Part shown: one piece after another, positions 44,728 to 54,528 of the stretch
Layout: every line of letters begins with the position of its first letter
Position numbering within the stretch: position 1 is the first letter of the stretch
NCBI GenBank assembly: GCA_002344785.1
Contig: DDUL01000007.1
Span: forward strand, 1-64,000
Direction: 5' to 3'
DNA: 64,000 nt
Source: Bdellovibrionaceae bacterium UBA2339
GTDB taxonomy: Bacteria; Bdellovibrionota; Bdellovibrionia; Bdellovibrionales; JAMPXM01
The notes under the pieces: generated by a model
The model's input: only the letters and a program-made list of their open reading frames with translations
Told to the model about the DNA's origin: nothing
Databases searched by the model: none
Translations under genes and position numbers: made by a program

Positions 44728-46197
44728 TCAGCGCACCACGAGGAGCTTTTCGCGCATCAGCTCCCGAACATGACCGGGCACTCCGCCCACACCGCGACCA
44801 CTCGCACCTTCGCCTCGAAACGGCATCCAATCCACCCGAAATGAAGGCCCTTCATTGATCATCACCGCTGTGGCCCGTAGGCGATTTGCAAGATCACGAC
44901 TTTGCGCCAAGGACTTCGACCATACACTGGCTTGAAAAATCCAGGGTGTTGAGTTGGCCAAGCGAAGCGCCTCTTCCAGATCCTCGACAACTTGCACTCC
45001 GACGACAGGGCCGAAGATCTCTTCTTTTGCGAGATGCGAGGCTTCGGGAATTCCATAAATCAAAGTCGGCTCAATGAATCGTTCGCCTCTTCGCTGACCG
45101 CCAACCAAGACCTTTGCGCCGCTCCCTTCGGCTTCGCGAATCCAAGCCTCAACTCGATCGGCATCTTGCATGCGAATTAAAGGGCCACAGTCAGTCGCCT
45201 CATCCATCGCATCACCGAAGCGAAGCGCCCTGACTTCTTGAGTGAAAAGTCGAAGAAACTCATCCGCAACATGACGATGCACATAAACTCTTTGCAGCGA
45301 GACGCAGACTTGGCCTGAGTGAAAATAACCGTGACGGCAGAGCGTTTGCGCTGCGGCTTGAAGGTCCGCATCTTCGGCGACGATGGCGGGTGCAGCGCCG
45401 CCATGCTCGAGTAGGACTCGAACACCTGGATGCACCTCTCGAGCCATCGCCCAACCCACGCGGCTGGAGCCGACAAATTGCACGGTCCCCCACATCGGAT
45501 CGCGAAGCTTCGACTGTGTGAGTGAGTTGCTCCAAAGCGCCAAGTCCACGGGACACTTGGCCGCACTCACTTCGCGCCAGACTTGCGAGATTAACTGACA
45601 AAAGCGATGTGCCGTGTGAGCCGTTTCCAGAGCTGGCTTCACGACGATGGGGCAGCCTGCGGCTAAAGCCGGACCCACCGCATGCGCGAGCAAGTTCAGC
45701 GGATGATTGAAGGCCAAGATCGCCAGTACAGGACCAGCGGGCTCAAGCTGCGTGAAGGCCCAAGGTGCTGCGATGTACTTTCCATCGGCTTGCGGCTGGC
45801 TAAGACTTTGTAAGGGCAAGACTTGCCCGGCGACACGCTCAGCTTCCGAGGCCGACCAGCGAAGCGTGATCGCCGCGCGTTCAGCCTCAATGCGTGCTTG
45901 GCGAATGGGCTTGCCTCCCTCAAAGGCAATGAGTCTTGCCCAACTCTCGCGCTCAGTGTCCAGCGCCTCTGCGGCCATTCGTAACGCAAGACTCACGGGT
46001 GCCGCATGAAGCGCTGACGCTTGCGATACGGCTAACATCATGGCACTCGCTTCGCCCTCGGTGTGGAGCGAGAATCGACCGTAACTTGCGCCATCGTTGG
46101 GTGAGCGAAATTCAAAGCTTTCCGGTCGATGACTATCAAACAAGATTTCAGCGGATTTAAATTCCTGCGGCCAAGGCCTCGGCGTTTGTTGACTCAT
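44728..46197 (-). CDS. Aldehyde dehydrogenase family protein
   Basis: NAD(P)-dependent aldehyde dehydrogenase of 489 residues. The catalytic Cys lies in HSGQVCVSLQRV. The general-base Glu is in LLEHGGAAPAIV, where the usual ELGGK reads EHGGA. The C-terminal EEIFGPVVGVQVV motif is canonical. It is closest in feel to the lactaldehyde/GapN/phosphonoacetaldehyde-type branch, but the substrate cannot be told. The ATG at 46197 is favoured over one six bases earlier because GAGG then has proper spacing. Confidence 0.88.
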   Translation of the reverse strand: MSQQTPRPWPQEFKSAEILFDSHRPESFEFRSPNDGASYGRFSLHTEGEASAMMLAVSQASALHAAPVSLALRMAAEALDTERESWARLIAFEGGKPIRQARIEAERAAITLRWSASEAERVAGQVLPLQSLSQPQADGKYIAAPWAFTQLEPAGPVLAILAFNHPLNLLAHAVGPALAAGCPIVVKPALETAHTAHRFCQLISQVWREVSAAKCPVDLALWSNSLTQSKLRDPMWGTVQFVGSSRVGWAMAREVHPGVRVLLEHGGAAPAIVAEDADLQAAAQTLCRHGYFHSGQVCVSLQRVYVHRHVADEFLRLFTQEVRALRFGDAMDEATDCGPLIRMQDADRVEAWIREAEGSGAKVLVGGQRRGERFIEPTLIYGIPEASHLAKEEIFGPVVGVQVVEDLEEALRLANSTPWIFQASVWSKSLAQSRDLANRLRATAVMINEGPSFRVDWMPFRGEGASGRGVGGVPGHVRELMREKLLVVR

Positions 46198-46246
46198 CGG
46201 CATACCTCATTTGTGTTGGACTGCTGCGCGCGCTGAAGGCCAAGCC

Positions 46247-47920
46247 TCACTTAGAAGGAAAGCGGCAGATGAATTCCGAGCCTTCGCCCAGTCTCGATCG
46301 CACGGCAATATTCCCGCCGTGCGCGAGCACGATGTGCTTCACGATCGCCAAGCCCAATCCCGTTCCACCGACTTCGCGCGCGCGACCCGCATCCACGCGA
46401 TAAAATCGCTCAAAGAGTCGTGGCAAATGCTCTTCGGCAATGCCGGGGCCTTGATCCACCACTCGCAGCACTACGTCTCCAAGATTCGCGCCTTGTCCAG
46501 GTTCCCAAACGATGCGGATCTCACCGCCTTCGGGGACATACTTGATCGCATTGTGCAGAAGATTGACGATGACCTGCTCAATCAACCGTGGATCACCGAG
46601 AACTTCCGCCGACTGACATTCCATCACCAATCGCTGTCGCTTTTGCATCGCCATCATCTGACCTTCAACCTGGCGAATCGCGTGCTCGGTGAGCTCGATG
46701 GTGCTGACGAATTCTTTCTTGACCTCAGCTCCCGATTCCATGCGGGACAGTTCGAGAAGATCATTCACGAGTTGCATCAAGCGATCCACGTTTCGCCGAA
46801 CCACGTCGACAAAAGGCAAAGTCTCCTCGTAGCGCCGATTCTGAAGATCGTCGCGAATCGTATCGACGTAGCCCTTGATCGAAGTGAGCGGCGTCTTCAA
46901 TTCATGCGAAGCATTGGCGACAAAATCGATACGAATCTGCTCAGCTTGTTTGAGTTCCGAGATGTCGTGAAAGATGGCGACCGCGCCGTACACCTGCCCG
47001 GCGGCCGAAGCCGCGGGCGCGCTTTGCGATCCGCCGTCACGATCCGCCGACGTCAGTTCGGCTGATCTCAGGGGCGAGACGGAAACCGAAAACGTCCGCT
47101 CGCCCTCGTGCAAAGAGGTGCGCAATCGAACACGAATGCTTCGAGTTTGTGCTTCCTTGAGCACGCGCTGAAATGCGGAAAGCAACTCAGGCGATCGAAA
47201 GCGTTCGCTCAAGGACTCCGCGGACTCGTCCGGCCCACCAAAGAGCAGCGCAAAGCGCGAGTTGAAGTAGAGTGGCCGAGTTTGCAGATCCATGGCCACA
47301 ATCGCATCGCTCACGGATCCCAAAATTGTCGTAAGTTCCTCGCGCTCGCGCGAGACGAGGCGGCCTTGTTTGCGAAGACGGCGGCCGAGCTTGAGCAGGC
47401 TTCGCTCCAAATCCATCCATTCGCCGGGCTCATCTAAATCTGAGTCTTGATCTTCACCTTCACTGAACGACTCACGTCGTTCGCCGAGATTGGCGACGGC
47501 CGAAGAAGATCGCGTCAATCTGAGCAATCGAGCCAATGGCCGAAAGGCCCAGTAAGTGGTGAGCCACGTCCAAAGAATTCCGACGCCGAGAACACTGACA
47601 AACAGAATGGTCAGTCGCTCGTCGAACATGGCCATCGCAGTTTCCGGAGTCTGGGTTTCCGTTAACCAAGACTCCATAAGCCAGCTCTCAAAGCTTAAGC
47701 GCAATGAATAACCCGTCACCACGACGGCTAAGAGCAGACCGCCCAAACTCCAGGCCCATTGCCTCAGTGCGATTCGCCAAGGAAAGTGCGCGAGTGGGCG
47801 CACCACTTGCGGCCAGTGTTGAGGTGACAGTCGACGTATGGAATCACCGATATTCAATTTTGAACCTCTCGACTGAACCACTCGACTGAACCACTCGATT
47901 GAAGCACTCGATGGGCGCAT
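46247..47920 (-). CDS. phoR: Phosphate-regulon sensor histidine kinase PhoR
   Basis: A 557-residue membrane kinase: helices about 56-74 and 104-125, a PAS-like domain from about residue 190 (ILGSVSDAIVAMD), the HisKA box with FVANASHELKTPLTSIKGY, and the HATPase motifs NLLHNAIKYV, DQGPGI and GTGLGLAIVK. It follows phoB in the pst-phoU-phoB-phoR order, so it should sense PstCAB/PhoU status and phosphorylate PhoB. The ATG at 47920 has GAGG seven bases upstream, but a TTG at 47857 with GAGAGG is an alternative that would leave the local 13-bp repeats outside the protein. Confidence 0.88.
   Translation of the reverse strand: MRPSSASIEWFSRVVQSRGSKLNIGDSIRRLSPQHWPQVVRPLAHFPWRIALRQWAWSLGGLLLAVVVTGYSLRLSFESWLMESWLTETQTPETAMAMFDERLTILFVSVLGVGILWTWLTTYWAFRPLARLLRLTRSSSAVANLGERRESFSEGEDQDSDLDEPGEWMDLERSLLKLGRRLRKQGRLVSREREELTTILGSVSDAIVAMDLQTRPLYFNSRFALLFGGPDESAESLSERFRSPELLSAFQRVLKEAQTRSIRVRLRTSLHEGERTFSVSVSPLRSAELTSADRDGGSQSAPAASAAGQVYGAVAIFHDISELKQAEQIRIDFVANASHELKTPLTSIKGYVDTIRDDLQNRRYEETLPFVDVVRRNVDRLMQLVNDLLELSRMESGAEVKKEFVSTIELTEHAIRQVEGQMMAMQKRQRLVMECQSAEVLGDPRLIEQVIVNLLHNAIKYVPEGGEIRIVWEPGQGANLGDVVLRVVDQGPGIAEEHLPRLFERFYRVDAGRAREVGGTGLGLAIVKHIVLAHGGNIAVRSRLGEGSEFICRFPSK
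47868..47906. repeat. Three 13-bp tandem repeats at the phoR 5' end
   Basis: CTCGACTGAACCA occurs twice exactly (47868-47880, 47881-47893) and once with two changes (47894-47906). The period is not a multiple of three although it lies within the annotated N-terminus of phoR. Confidence 0.85.
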
Positions 47921-48106
47921 CTCGATGCCTCAAACGAAGGCCATCACCGATGTCCCAACTGTTGTCCCAATAGTGGCCAAACTGATGCCCAAATCTATGA
48001 CCGAGGCGGAGGATCTGGGTGAAGCCGTACATGATGGAATTCATCAATGCGTCCCAGGCTTAGCCCAATTCGACTTCCCAACCGCCCAGATCACTCAAGC
48101 GGTCCC

Positions 48107-48841
48107 TCAAGTCAGTGCTTCATCGGGTTTTACGCGGTACCCGACACCACGCACAGTTTCAATCGTCTCGGCGCAAGCTCCAAGCTTTTTTCGCAGGCCA
48201 AACACATGTGTGTCGACTGTTCGGCCCACCACTGAAACTCCTTCGCCTTGGACTTGGGCAATCAACGCATCGCGCGTGAGCACGCGCCCCTTAGACTTCG
48301 CCAGTGCCATGAGCAGCTTAAACTCGGACGGCGTGAGCAAAATCGGCTCGTCGCCACACTTCACTTCGTAGGTTTCAGGGTCCATACGAAGATTCCCCAT
48401 TCGAATCACTTCGCGTGATGATGAGGAACTGACTGCCTCCGTCTGCCCCGCACCTGCGCCACCCATCATCGGACGCACTCGTCGAAGCACGGCATCTACT
48501 CGTGCCAGCAAAATGGCGGGTTCAAAGGGCTTGGTGAGATAATCATCGGCTCCGGCCTCAAGGCCCGCGACAATATCCTGCGGCTCAGATTTCGCAGTTA
48601 ACATGACGATGCCGAGATCGCGGCGATCGGGATGCTTTCGCACTTCGCGCGCGAACTCGACACCCGAAGTCCCCGGCAACATCCAATCGACACAGGCCAA
48701 GTCAAATTGCCCGGCCGCCATGGCCCCTCGGGCTTCTTCAACTGAACTGACGGCCGTCACGCGGTGACCGGCTCGCTTCAGGTGCAGTTGCACCAGTTCG
48801 CGCACATCCATTTCATCTTCAACGACGAGAATCGCACCCAT
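48107..48841 (-). CDS. phoB: Phosphate-regulon response regulator PhoB
   Basis: OmpR-family regulator: receiver domain (residues about 3-118; Glu8/Asp9 acidic pocket, phospho-acceptor Asp52 in CVDWMLPG, Lys in DDYLTKPF), a linker rich in Gly/Ser (about 125-145) and a winged-helix DNA-binding domain (about 150-240). The start at 48841 is set by GGAGGAAG upstream. It is expected to bind Pho boxes such as the one before pstC. The 186-base gap to phoR contains no gene. Confidence 0.93.
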   Translation of the reverse strand: MGAILVVEDEMDVRELVQLHLKRAGHRVTAVSSVEEARGAMAAGQFDLACVDWMLPGTSGVEFAREVRKHPDRRDLGIVMLTAKSEPQDIVAGLEAGADDYLTKPFEPAILLARVDAVLRRVRPMMGGAGAGQTEAVSSSSSREVIRMGNLRMDPETYEVKCGDEPILLTPSEFKLLMALAKSKGRVLTRDALIAQVQGEGVSVVGRTVDTHVFGLRKKLGACAETIETVRGVGYRVKPDEALT

Positions 48842-48872
48842 GCTCTTCCTCCACAAACTCTAGGGCCTCAGC

Positions 48873-49544
48873 CTATCCATTTGATGGCAGCGTCGCTTTG
48901 TGCCGAACATCCACGCCTGTCGTCACGAAGATCACATCTTCGGCGATGTTGGTGGCGTGATCACCCATGCGCTCTAAGTTTCGCGCGATGAGAATCAAGT
49001 CGAGAGCCGCCGCGATCTGCGTGGGCTCGCGCTGCATATGCGGTACAAGTTTTCGAATGGCCTGATTCTTCAATTCATCGACGGCATCGTCACTCGCCAA
49101 AACTTGCTTAGCCAGCTCCGCATCACCGCGCATGAAGGCATCCAAACTCTTGCGAACCATTTCACGCACCAACTCCGACATTCGCGGCAAATCCAAATTC
49201 ACACTCACACCGCCATCTCGAGTCAGATGTTCAGTGTTGTAGCCGATGTTCATGGCCTGGTCGCCCATGCGCTCCAAATCTGTATTAATCTTGATAATCG
49301 CCATGACGAGGCGCAGATCAGCGGCCACCGGCGAGTGTCGAGCCAGCACGTCCAAACAAGCTTCATCAATTTGCAAGTGCTCTTGATTGATCTTTTGCTC
49401 CACACTCTCCAGACGAGTCAGATCGTAGGAATCGCGCTGAAGCACCAAGCGCGTGGCCTCTTGAAGCGCTTCCTCGACCAAGCCTCCCATAGCGAGAAGC
49501 TGACTTTTGAGCTGTTTGAGTTCAGCGCTGATTTGTCTTTCCAT
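48873..49544 (-). CDS. phoU: PhoU phosphate signalling regulator
   Basis: A 223-residue cytoplasmic protein built of two three-helix bundles that links the PstSCAB transporter to PhoR. The two conserved metal-binding motifs are visible as ERMGDQAMNI (first half) and LERMGDHATNI (second half). Position between pstB and phoB is standard. Confidence 0.96.
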   Translation of the reverse strand: MERQISAELKQLKSQLLAMGGLVEEALQEATRLVLQRDSYDLTRLESVEQKINQEHLQIDEACLDVLARHSPVAADLRLVMAIIKINTDLERMGDQAMNIGYNTEHLTRDGGVSVNLDLPRMSELVREMVRKSLDAFMRGDAELAKQVLASDDAVDELKNQAIRKLVPHMQREPTQIAAALDLILIARNLERMGDHATNIAEDVIFVTTGVDVRHKATLPSNG

Positions 49545-49645
49545 TACAAATACCTTTCAAAGATTCGTTCCAAGAGTCTGATTTCAGGTGTCGTTGTCAG
49601 GGCCTGTTCCATCTCTGTCGCGCAAACCGATTCGACCCACGAGTC

Positions 49646-50455
49646 TCAACCAAATCGGCCGGTGATGTACTCTTCCGTGCGTGTGTCTTGAGGCTTCGTG
49701 AAGATCCGACTTGTCGGCCCTGCCTCGACCAACTCGCCCATCAAGAAAAACGCCGTCTGATTTGAAATTCGCGCGGCCTGCTGCATGTTATGAGTGACGA
49801 TCAGCACCGTCACCTCGTTTCGCAGACGTAACACCAACTCCTCAATCCTCGCTGTGGAGATCGGATCCAGAGCTGAGGTGGGCTCGTCCATCAGCAGCAC
49901 CTGCGGACGCACCGCCAAGGCGCGAGCAATACAAAGTCGCTGCTGCTGGCCGCCCGAGAGCGAAGTGCCAGGCTTTTTCAGTTTGTCTTTGACCTCGTCC
50001 CAAAGTGCCGCCTGCTTAAGGGAATGCTCAGCGGCCTCTTCCAAAAGCACCCGGCGACGCACTCCAGCAAGCTTCAGCCCCACCACCACATTGTCGAAGA
50101 TGGAAAGCCCAGGAAAGGGATTGGGCTTTTGAAAGACCATGCCGATTCGCCTTCGCATGCGGACGGGATCCGCATCGCGCGCATAGATATTGAGACGCTC
50201 AGCCCCTTGGGCCTCGATCCACACTTCGCCGCGCACACGCGCACCTTCAATTTCCTCATGCAATCGATTGAGACAACGCAAGAACGTCGACTTTCCGCAA
50301 CCGCTCGGTCCGATGAGTGCGGTGACTTCGTGGCGAAGCGCGGTCAACGACACGTCTTTGACAACATGATGATCGCCAAACCACGCATTGAGCCCTTGCA
50401 CGCTCAAGGCTTTTGAACTTTGTGCGGCTTCGGCCGCCGTCGTCGTCACACTCAT
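49646..50455 (-). CDS. pstB: Phosphate ABC transporter ATPase PstB
   Basis: ATP-binding subunit of the high-affinity phosphate importer, about 269 residues. Walker A GPSGCGKST, the family's FLRCLNR, signature LSGGQQQR, Walker B LLMDEPTSALDP and switch VTHNM are all intact. I prefer the ATG at 50455 over a GTG six bases upstream that touches the pstA stop. Confidence 0.96.
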   Translation of the reverse strand: MSVTTTAAEAAQSSKALSVQGLNAWFGDHHVVKDVSLTALRHEVTALIGPSGCGKSTFLRCLNRLHEEIEGARVRGEVWIEAQGAERLNIYARDADPVRMRRRIGMVFQKPNPFPGLSIFDNVVVGLKLAGVRRRVLLEEAAEHSLKQAALWDEVKDKLKKPGTSLSGGQQQRLCIARALAVRPQVLLMDEPTSALDPISTARIEELVLRLRNEVTVLIVTHNMQQAARISNQTAFFLMGELVEAGPTSRIFTKPQDTRTEEYITGRFG

Positions 50456-50461
50456 CTTCAC

Positions 50462-51322
50462 TCACTTTCGTCGCAGCAAAAGTCGCGTGATCACGTTCAC
50501 GATAAACACGAGAAACACCAAACTCAACGCTGCTGTCCACGCCATCTGCCGCGAGATCTCATCAGGATTTGAAGCTAAAGTAAAAATCTGCACCGGCAAG
50601 GAAGCGATCGGTTGATCGAGTCCGCGGAAACCAAACTGGTTTGAAAAAGCCGTAAAGAGCAGAGGCGCCGTCTCCCCCGCCACGCGCGCGCCCGCAAGCA
50701 GGACACCCGTTGCAAGTCCGGCCTTCACGCCAGGAAGGATGATCATCAGTGTCACCTTCCATCGAGGTAAGCCGAGAGCGAGTCCGGCCTCGCGAACATG
50801 ATCGGGAACCAAGTTGAGAATCTCTTCCGTAGCGCGGGCAACAATCGGCAGCATGATGATCATCAGCGCCGCGCCACCGGCCCAGGCCGAGTAGCCACCG
50901 AGAGGCACGACCAAAAACGCGTACGCGAACAGACCGACGATGATCGAAGGCACGCTGGTCATGAGATCAATCACGGCGCGAAGCATTTGCGAGGTCGGGC
51001 CTCGTTCGCGTTCAGAAAGTTTCATTCCGGCCGCAAGACCCAGCGGAATGCCGCCTGCCGAGGCCAAGGCCAAAAGCACAGCCGAGCCGGTGATCGCGTT
51101 GGCCACTCCGCCACCTGACTCACCCACCGGCCGAGGTAGCTCGATGAAAAAGGCCCACGAAAGTCCCGCGGCACCGCGAATGAACAAGTAAACGAAGATG
51201 AAAAATAGCGGTGCGATCGCCATCACAGCCATGATGGAGAGAATGGATGTGGCCGCACGATTGTGCCAACGTCGTCGCCAGTCTCGTGCTTGCATGGCTC
51301 GCAAGCCCGCCTCACCTCTCAT
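50462..51322 (-). CDS. pstA: Phosphate ABC transporter permease PstA
   Basis: A 286-residue inner-membrane permease with about six helices and the coupling-helix EAA-type motif (EEILNLVPDHVREAGLALG). The start overlaps the pstC stop by ATGA. It pairs with PstC to form the membrane channel. Confidence 0.95.
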   Translation of the reverse strand: MRGEAGLRAMQARDWRRRWHNRAATSILSIMAVMAIAPLFFIFVYLFIRGAAGLSWAFFIELPRPVGESGGGVANAITGSAVLLALASAGGIPLGLAAGMKLSERERGPTSQMLRAVIDLMTSVPSIIVGLFAYAFLVVPLGGYSAWAGGAALMIIMLPIVARATEEILNLVPDHVREAGLALGLPRWKVTLMIILPGVKAGLATGVLLAGARVAGETAPLLFTAFSNQFGFRGLDQPIASLPVQIFTLASNPDEISRQMAWTAALSLVFLVFIVNVITRLLLRRK

Positions 51323-52452
51323 GCCTTTTTCTCCAAATAACGGATGATGCCGCGAGCGAGCAGATTGATGATCAGTGACACCATGAGAAGTGTGAGTCCA
51401 ACGGCGGCGAGACTCGACAAATGCAGGCCGCTGGCCTCGCCATACTCATTGGCCAGCACTGACGCCATGGTTTGCGCGGGATGCATGAAGCTGGTTGGAA
51501 TTTCGTTGCGATTGCCGATCACCATAGTCACCGCCATGGTTTCGCCCATTGCGCGACCGACACCCAGGAGCACAGCACCCACAAGTCCTGCGCGACCCGT
51601 TTTCAGTAGTGCGAGCTTCATCATCTCCCAGCGAGTCGCACCAAGGCCGAGCGCGGCTTCGCGAATGCTATCGGGAACCGTCGCTAAAACTTCACGAGAC
51701 AGTGCGGTGATCGTCGGCATGATCATGATGCTGAGGACTAAGCTCGCCGTGAGAAGCCCAAGTCCCATCGGCGGACCATCCATGAGCCCTTGACTGAGGC
51801 GCTGCATGTTTTCGGAGAGAATCGACAAGCTCACATCCGTCCAGCCAAACTGCGATCCGATCAGCACAAAGGGATAGGCCAGTCCCGTGAACAAGTGCCC
51901 GAGGGCATTGGCAAAGAAAGTTTCTGGACCCAGCCAACGCGAAAGAAGAGGTTGAACATCTTCACGCATCAGCGGAGCGAGCACGAAAATTCCCCAAAGC
52001 CCGTAGACGACGGAAGGAATCGCCGCAAGCAGCTCCACCAAAAACGCCAGCACGGCTGCGATTCGCGTGGGTGCGACTTCCTTGAGGAAGAGCGCTGTGC
52101 CGATGCCAATCGGTGCCGCCAATAGCACGGCCAAAAGTGAAGTCACGAGTGTTCCCACCAAGAACGGTGCGGCACCAAACTCCTCAAGCGGCGGATTCCA
52201 TTGATTGGTGAAGACAAAGCCTAAGCCGTAGTGCGACCAAGCTTCCCACGACATCTGCACGAGGAGAACAATGAGTCCAACAAACAGCGCGATGATGGAC
52301 CAAGAAATGCCGCGCAAGACCCAGCGATAAACCAAATCACCACGGCTTGTACCTGATCGAATTTCAGGGGTAGCGGGATCCGAGGAGTCGCCTGAACCCC
52401 CAGGGCCAGAGCCCAATCCCGGCGGCGGCGGTGGGCTCGAACCTCGGCCCAT
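51319..52452 (-). CDS. pstC: Phosphate ABC transporter permease PstC
   Basis: Inner-membrane permease of about 377 residues with a Pro/Gly/Ser-rich cytoplasmic extension (about residues 4-35) before the first helix. The characteristic permease motif LATVPDSIREAALGLGATRW is present. The ATG at 52452 has AGGA eight bases upstream and leaves a short leader after the Pho box; an earlier ATG at 52473 would lie too close to the likely transcription start. No pstS binding-protein gene is next to it. Confidence 0.93.
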   Translation of the reverse strand: MGRGSSPPPPPGLGSGPGGSGDSSDPATPEIRSGTSRGDLVYRWVLRGISWSIIALFVGLIVLLVQMSWEAWSHYGLGFVFTNQWNPPLEEFGAAPFLVGTLVTSLLAVLLAAPIGIGTALFLKEVAPTRIAAVLAFLVELLAAIPSVVYGLWGIFVLAPLMREDVQPLLSRWLGPETFFANALGHLFTGLAYPFVLIGSQFGWTDVSLSILSENMQRLSQGLMDGPPMGLGLLTASLVLSIMIMPTITALSREVLATVPDSIREAALGLGATRWEMMKLALLKTGRAGLVGAVLLGVGRAMGETMAVTMVIGNRNEIPTSFMHPAQTMASVLANEYGEASGLHLSSLAAVGLTLLMVSLIINLLARGIIRYLEKKA

Positions 52453-52481
52453 GTGGTGTTCCTGAAAGCGCATTACCGTGC

Positions 52482-52514
52482 AATTTATCAGTGGGCCCGT
52501 CAGACTCGTGTCAG
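52482..52514 (-). promoter_or_regulatory. Pho box-like element upstream of pstC
   Basis: On the minus strand three 11-base units line up: CTGACACGAGT, CTGACGGGCCC, ACTGATAAATT. The CTGAC direct repeats at 11-base spacing match the layout of PhoB sites (CTGTCA repeats). TGATAAAT in the last unit could serve as the -10. It lies in the 70 bases between feoB and pstC. Confidence 0.6.
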
Positions 52515-52521
52515 GATTCTG

Positions 52522-54528
52522 TTAGGGCAGGCCAATGGCCCTTAGGCCCTGCACGGCTGCGACGCTCACGACGTAAGCGACCAAATTGAAACAGATCAGT
52601 TGCAACAGTGCGAACTTGAGTGAGCCCGATTCTCGCCAACTCACGGAGAAGGTGGACAAACACTGAAGTGCAATCATGAAAAACAAGATCAGCCCGATGA
52701 TGGAGCTCAAGGTGAAGAGCGCTTCTCCGCTATCGGATTTGGCGTCACGAAGTTTTCCGAGCAGCTGACTCATGCCCTCGGCCTCGTCGGTGGACAAGTC
52801 CTCTGAACCGGCGAAGATCACCGCCAGAGATGAAACAAAGACTTCACGGGCCGCAAAGGCCGTCATCAAACCAAGACCGGTGCGCCAATCCCCTCCCATG
52901 GGTTCAAAGATCGGCTCAATATACTGCCCAAGTTGGCCTGCGTAAGAAGTCTCAAGCCGCAAATGTGCGTCGGTCTCTTGATGATTCGGAAACTGTGTCA
53001 GCCCCCAAAGAATCGCCGAGACGGCCATGATCACCGGACCTGTGCGCACGATGTAGCTTTGCGTTCGGCGTGCCGCCATCAAGATCAAATTTCGAAGCTT
53101 GGGGCGACGGTACGGCGGCAGTTCCAAAATCAAAAACGAAGCCTCGCGCTTCCACCATCCCCACTTTTCTGCCAGTGCCGACGCACCCAAGGTCACGACG
53201 ATGCTGCCAAGGTAGAGCAGCGTCAGGCCAAGTCCTGCCCAAAGACTTTCGTCGGCGCCAAAAAGCAAAGTGAGAAGCAAAGCATACACAGGCAGTCGTG
53301 CGCTGCAGCTGGTGAGCGGCAAGACAAACAGCGCCAACCAGCGTTCACGCGGCGAATTGATGGATCGCGCCGCCAACATAGCAGGCACCGCACAGGCAAA
53401 TCCCGAAAGCAGTGGCACAAAGCTTCGCCCGCCCAGACCAAACGCGCGCAGCGGTCGATCCAGTAAGCTCGCCGCACGCGCCAGATAGCCACTATCCTCA
53501 AAGCATGCGAGGATCACAAACAGGATAAAGATCTGCGGCACAAACACGAGCACAGCTCCGACGCCCGCGACGATGGCCTCAGCAAAAAAGCGCATGGCCA
53601 TTTGCGCAACAGGTGATGTGACCTCGATCGCTGCAAAATATTCGACCAGCGCGCCAATGCCGCCGTCGACGGCATCCATCATCGGCGCGGCCATCCAAAA
53701 CACGCTGGCAAACAACAAGGTCATCACGCCTAGCAAAAACACCCAACCCCATTGTGGATGCAGGAGAAGCGCATCGATCTTCCGCGTCTTTCGTCGCAAT
53801 GCGGATGTGGAATGGGCCCGATGAAGTTCAGCTGTCCAGGCCTTTGCTTGCGCCACTTGTGCTGTGCGATCTTCATTCAACTTCGTGTTTACGGAGTTCT
53901 CTTTGCTGGCAAGGGCGCCGTGCAGAGCCTGCACGAGTCGCTCCAAGGCCGAGGCATCACTCTCCGCGCCACCGCGAGGCAACAGGACAACTTGTGCACC
54001 CAACTCGAGCTTCAGTTGCGACCAGATTTTCGCCGATTCATCCAGCGGCGAATCCAAAAGGTCCAACATAGTGATGGCGAGGACCAGCGGCACGGGTGTG
54101 GCCGATGATCTGAGCTCGAGAGCCACTTGTTGAGCCAAAGTGAGCTGCCTTTGGAGTTGCGTGGCATCAAGAACCAAGATCACCGCATGGGCCGTCGTTT
54201 GACTGGGCTCATTCAATGCCTTGAGGGCTTTCAATGTCACTTCTTCTTCCGGAGACTTGGGCTCGAGCGAATACACACCCGGAGTGTCGACGATGGCGAT
54301 GCCAGAGGAATTGGCGAGCGTGAGTTCGCCCCAATTGAGCTCAACTGTTGATCCGGGATAATTGACGGTTTTCACACTTCGGCCGGTGAGGCGATTGAAC
54401 AACGTCGACTTTCCGGAGTTGGGCGCGCCCACCAAATAGACTCGGGAAAGTTTTGGCCCCAATTCCGATGTCGGCTTTGGCGCCGTCGGCGAGTTCGAAC
54501 TGCTGGTCGGCAAGTCTTGCGGATTCAC
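52522..54528 (-). CDS. feoB: Ferrous iron transporter FeoB
   Basis: A 668-residue Fe(II) transporter. The N-terminal G domain has G1 GAPNSGKST, G2-region T in GST, G3 DTPG, and a G4 that reads TMLD where NMLD is usual. The membrane part carries the two Gate motifs with the metal-site cysteines (GFACAVPA and PLTSCSARLPVY). A Pro/Ser-rich lead of about 25 residues precedes the G domain. The start overlaps the FeoA stop (ATGA). Confidence 0.95.
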   Translation of the reverse strand: MNPQDLPTSSSNSPTAPKPTSELGPKLSRVYLVGAPNSGKSTLFNRLTGRSVKTVNYPGSTVELNWGELTLANSSGIAIVDTPGVYSLEPKSPEEEVTLKALKALNEPSQTTAHAVILVLDATQLQRQLTLAQQVALELRSSATPVPLVLAITMLDLLDSPLDESAKIWSQLKLELGAQVVLLPRGGAESDASALERLVQALHGALASKENSVNTKLNEDRTAQVAQAKAWTAELHRAHSTSALRRKTRKIDALLLHPQWGWVFLLGVMTLLFASVFWMAAPMMDAVDGGIGALVEYFAAIEVTSPVAQMAMRFFAEAIVAGVGAVLVFVPQIFILFVILACFEDSGYLARAASLLDRPLRAFGLGGRSFVPLLSGFACAVPAMLAARSINSPRERWLALFVLPLTSCSARLPVYALLLTLLFGADESLWAGLGLTLLYLGSIVVTLGASALAEKWGWWKREASFLILELPPYRRPKLRNLILMAARRTQSYIVRTGPVIMAVSAILWGLTQFPNHQETDAHLRLETSYAGQLGQYIEPIFEPMGGDWRTGLGLMTAFAAREVFVSSLAVIFAGSEDLSTDEAEGMSQLLGKLRDAKSDSGEALFTLSSIIGLILFFMIALQCLSTFSVSWRESGSLKFALLQLICFNLVAYVVSVAAVQGLRAIGLP

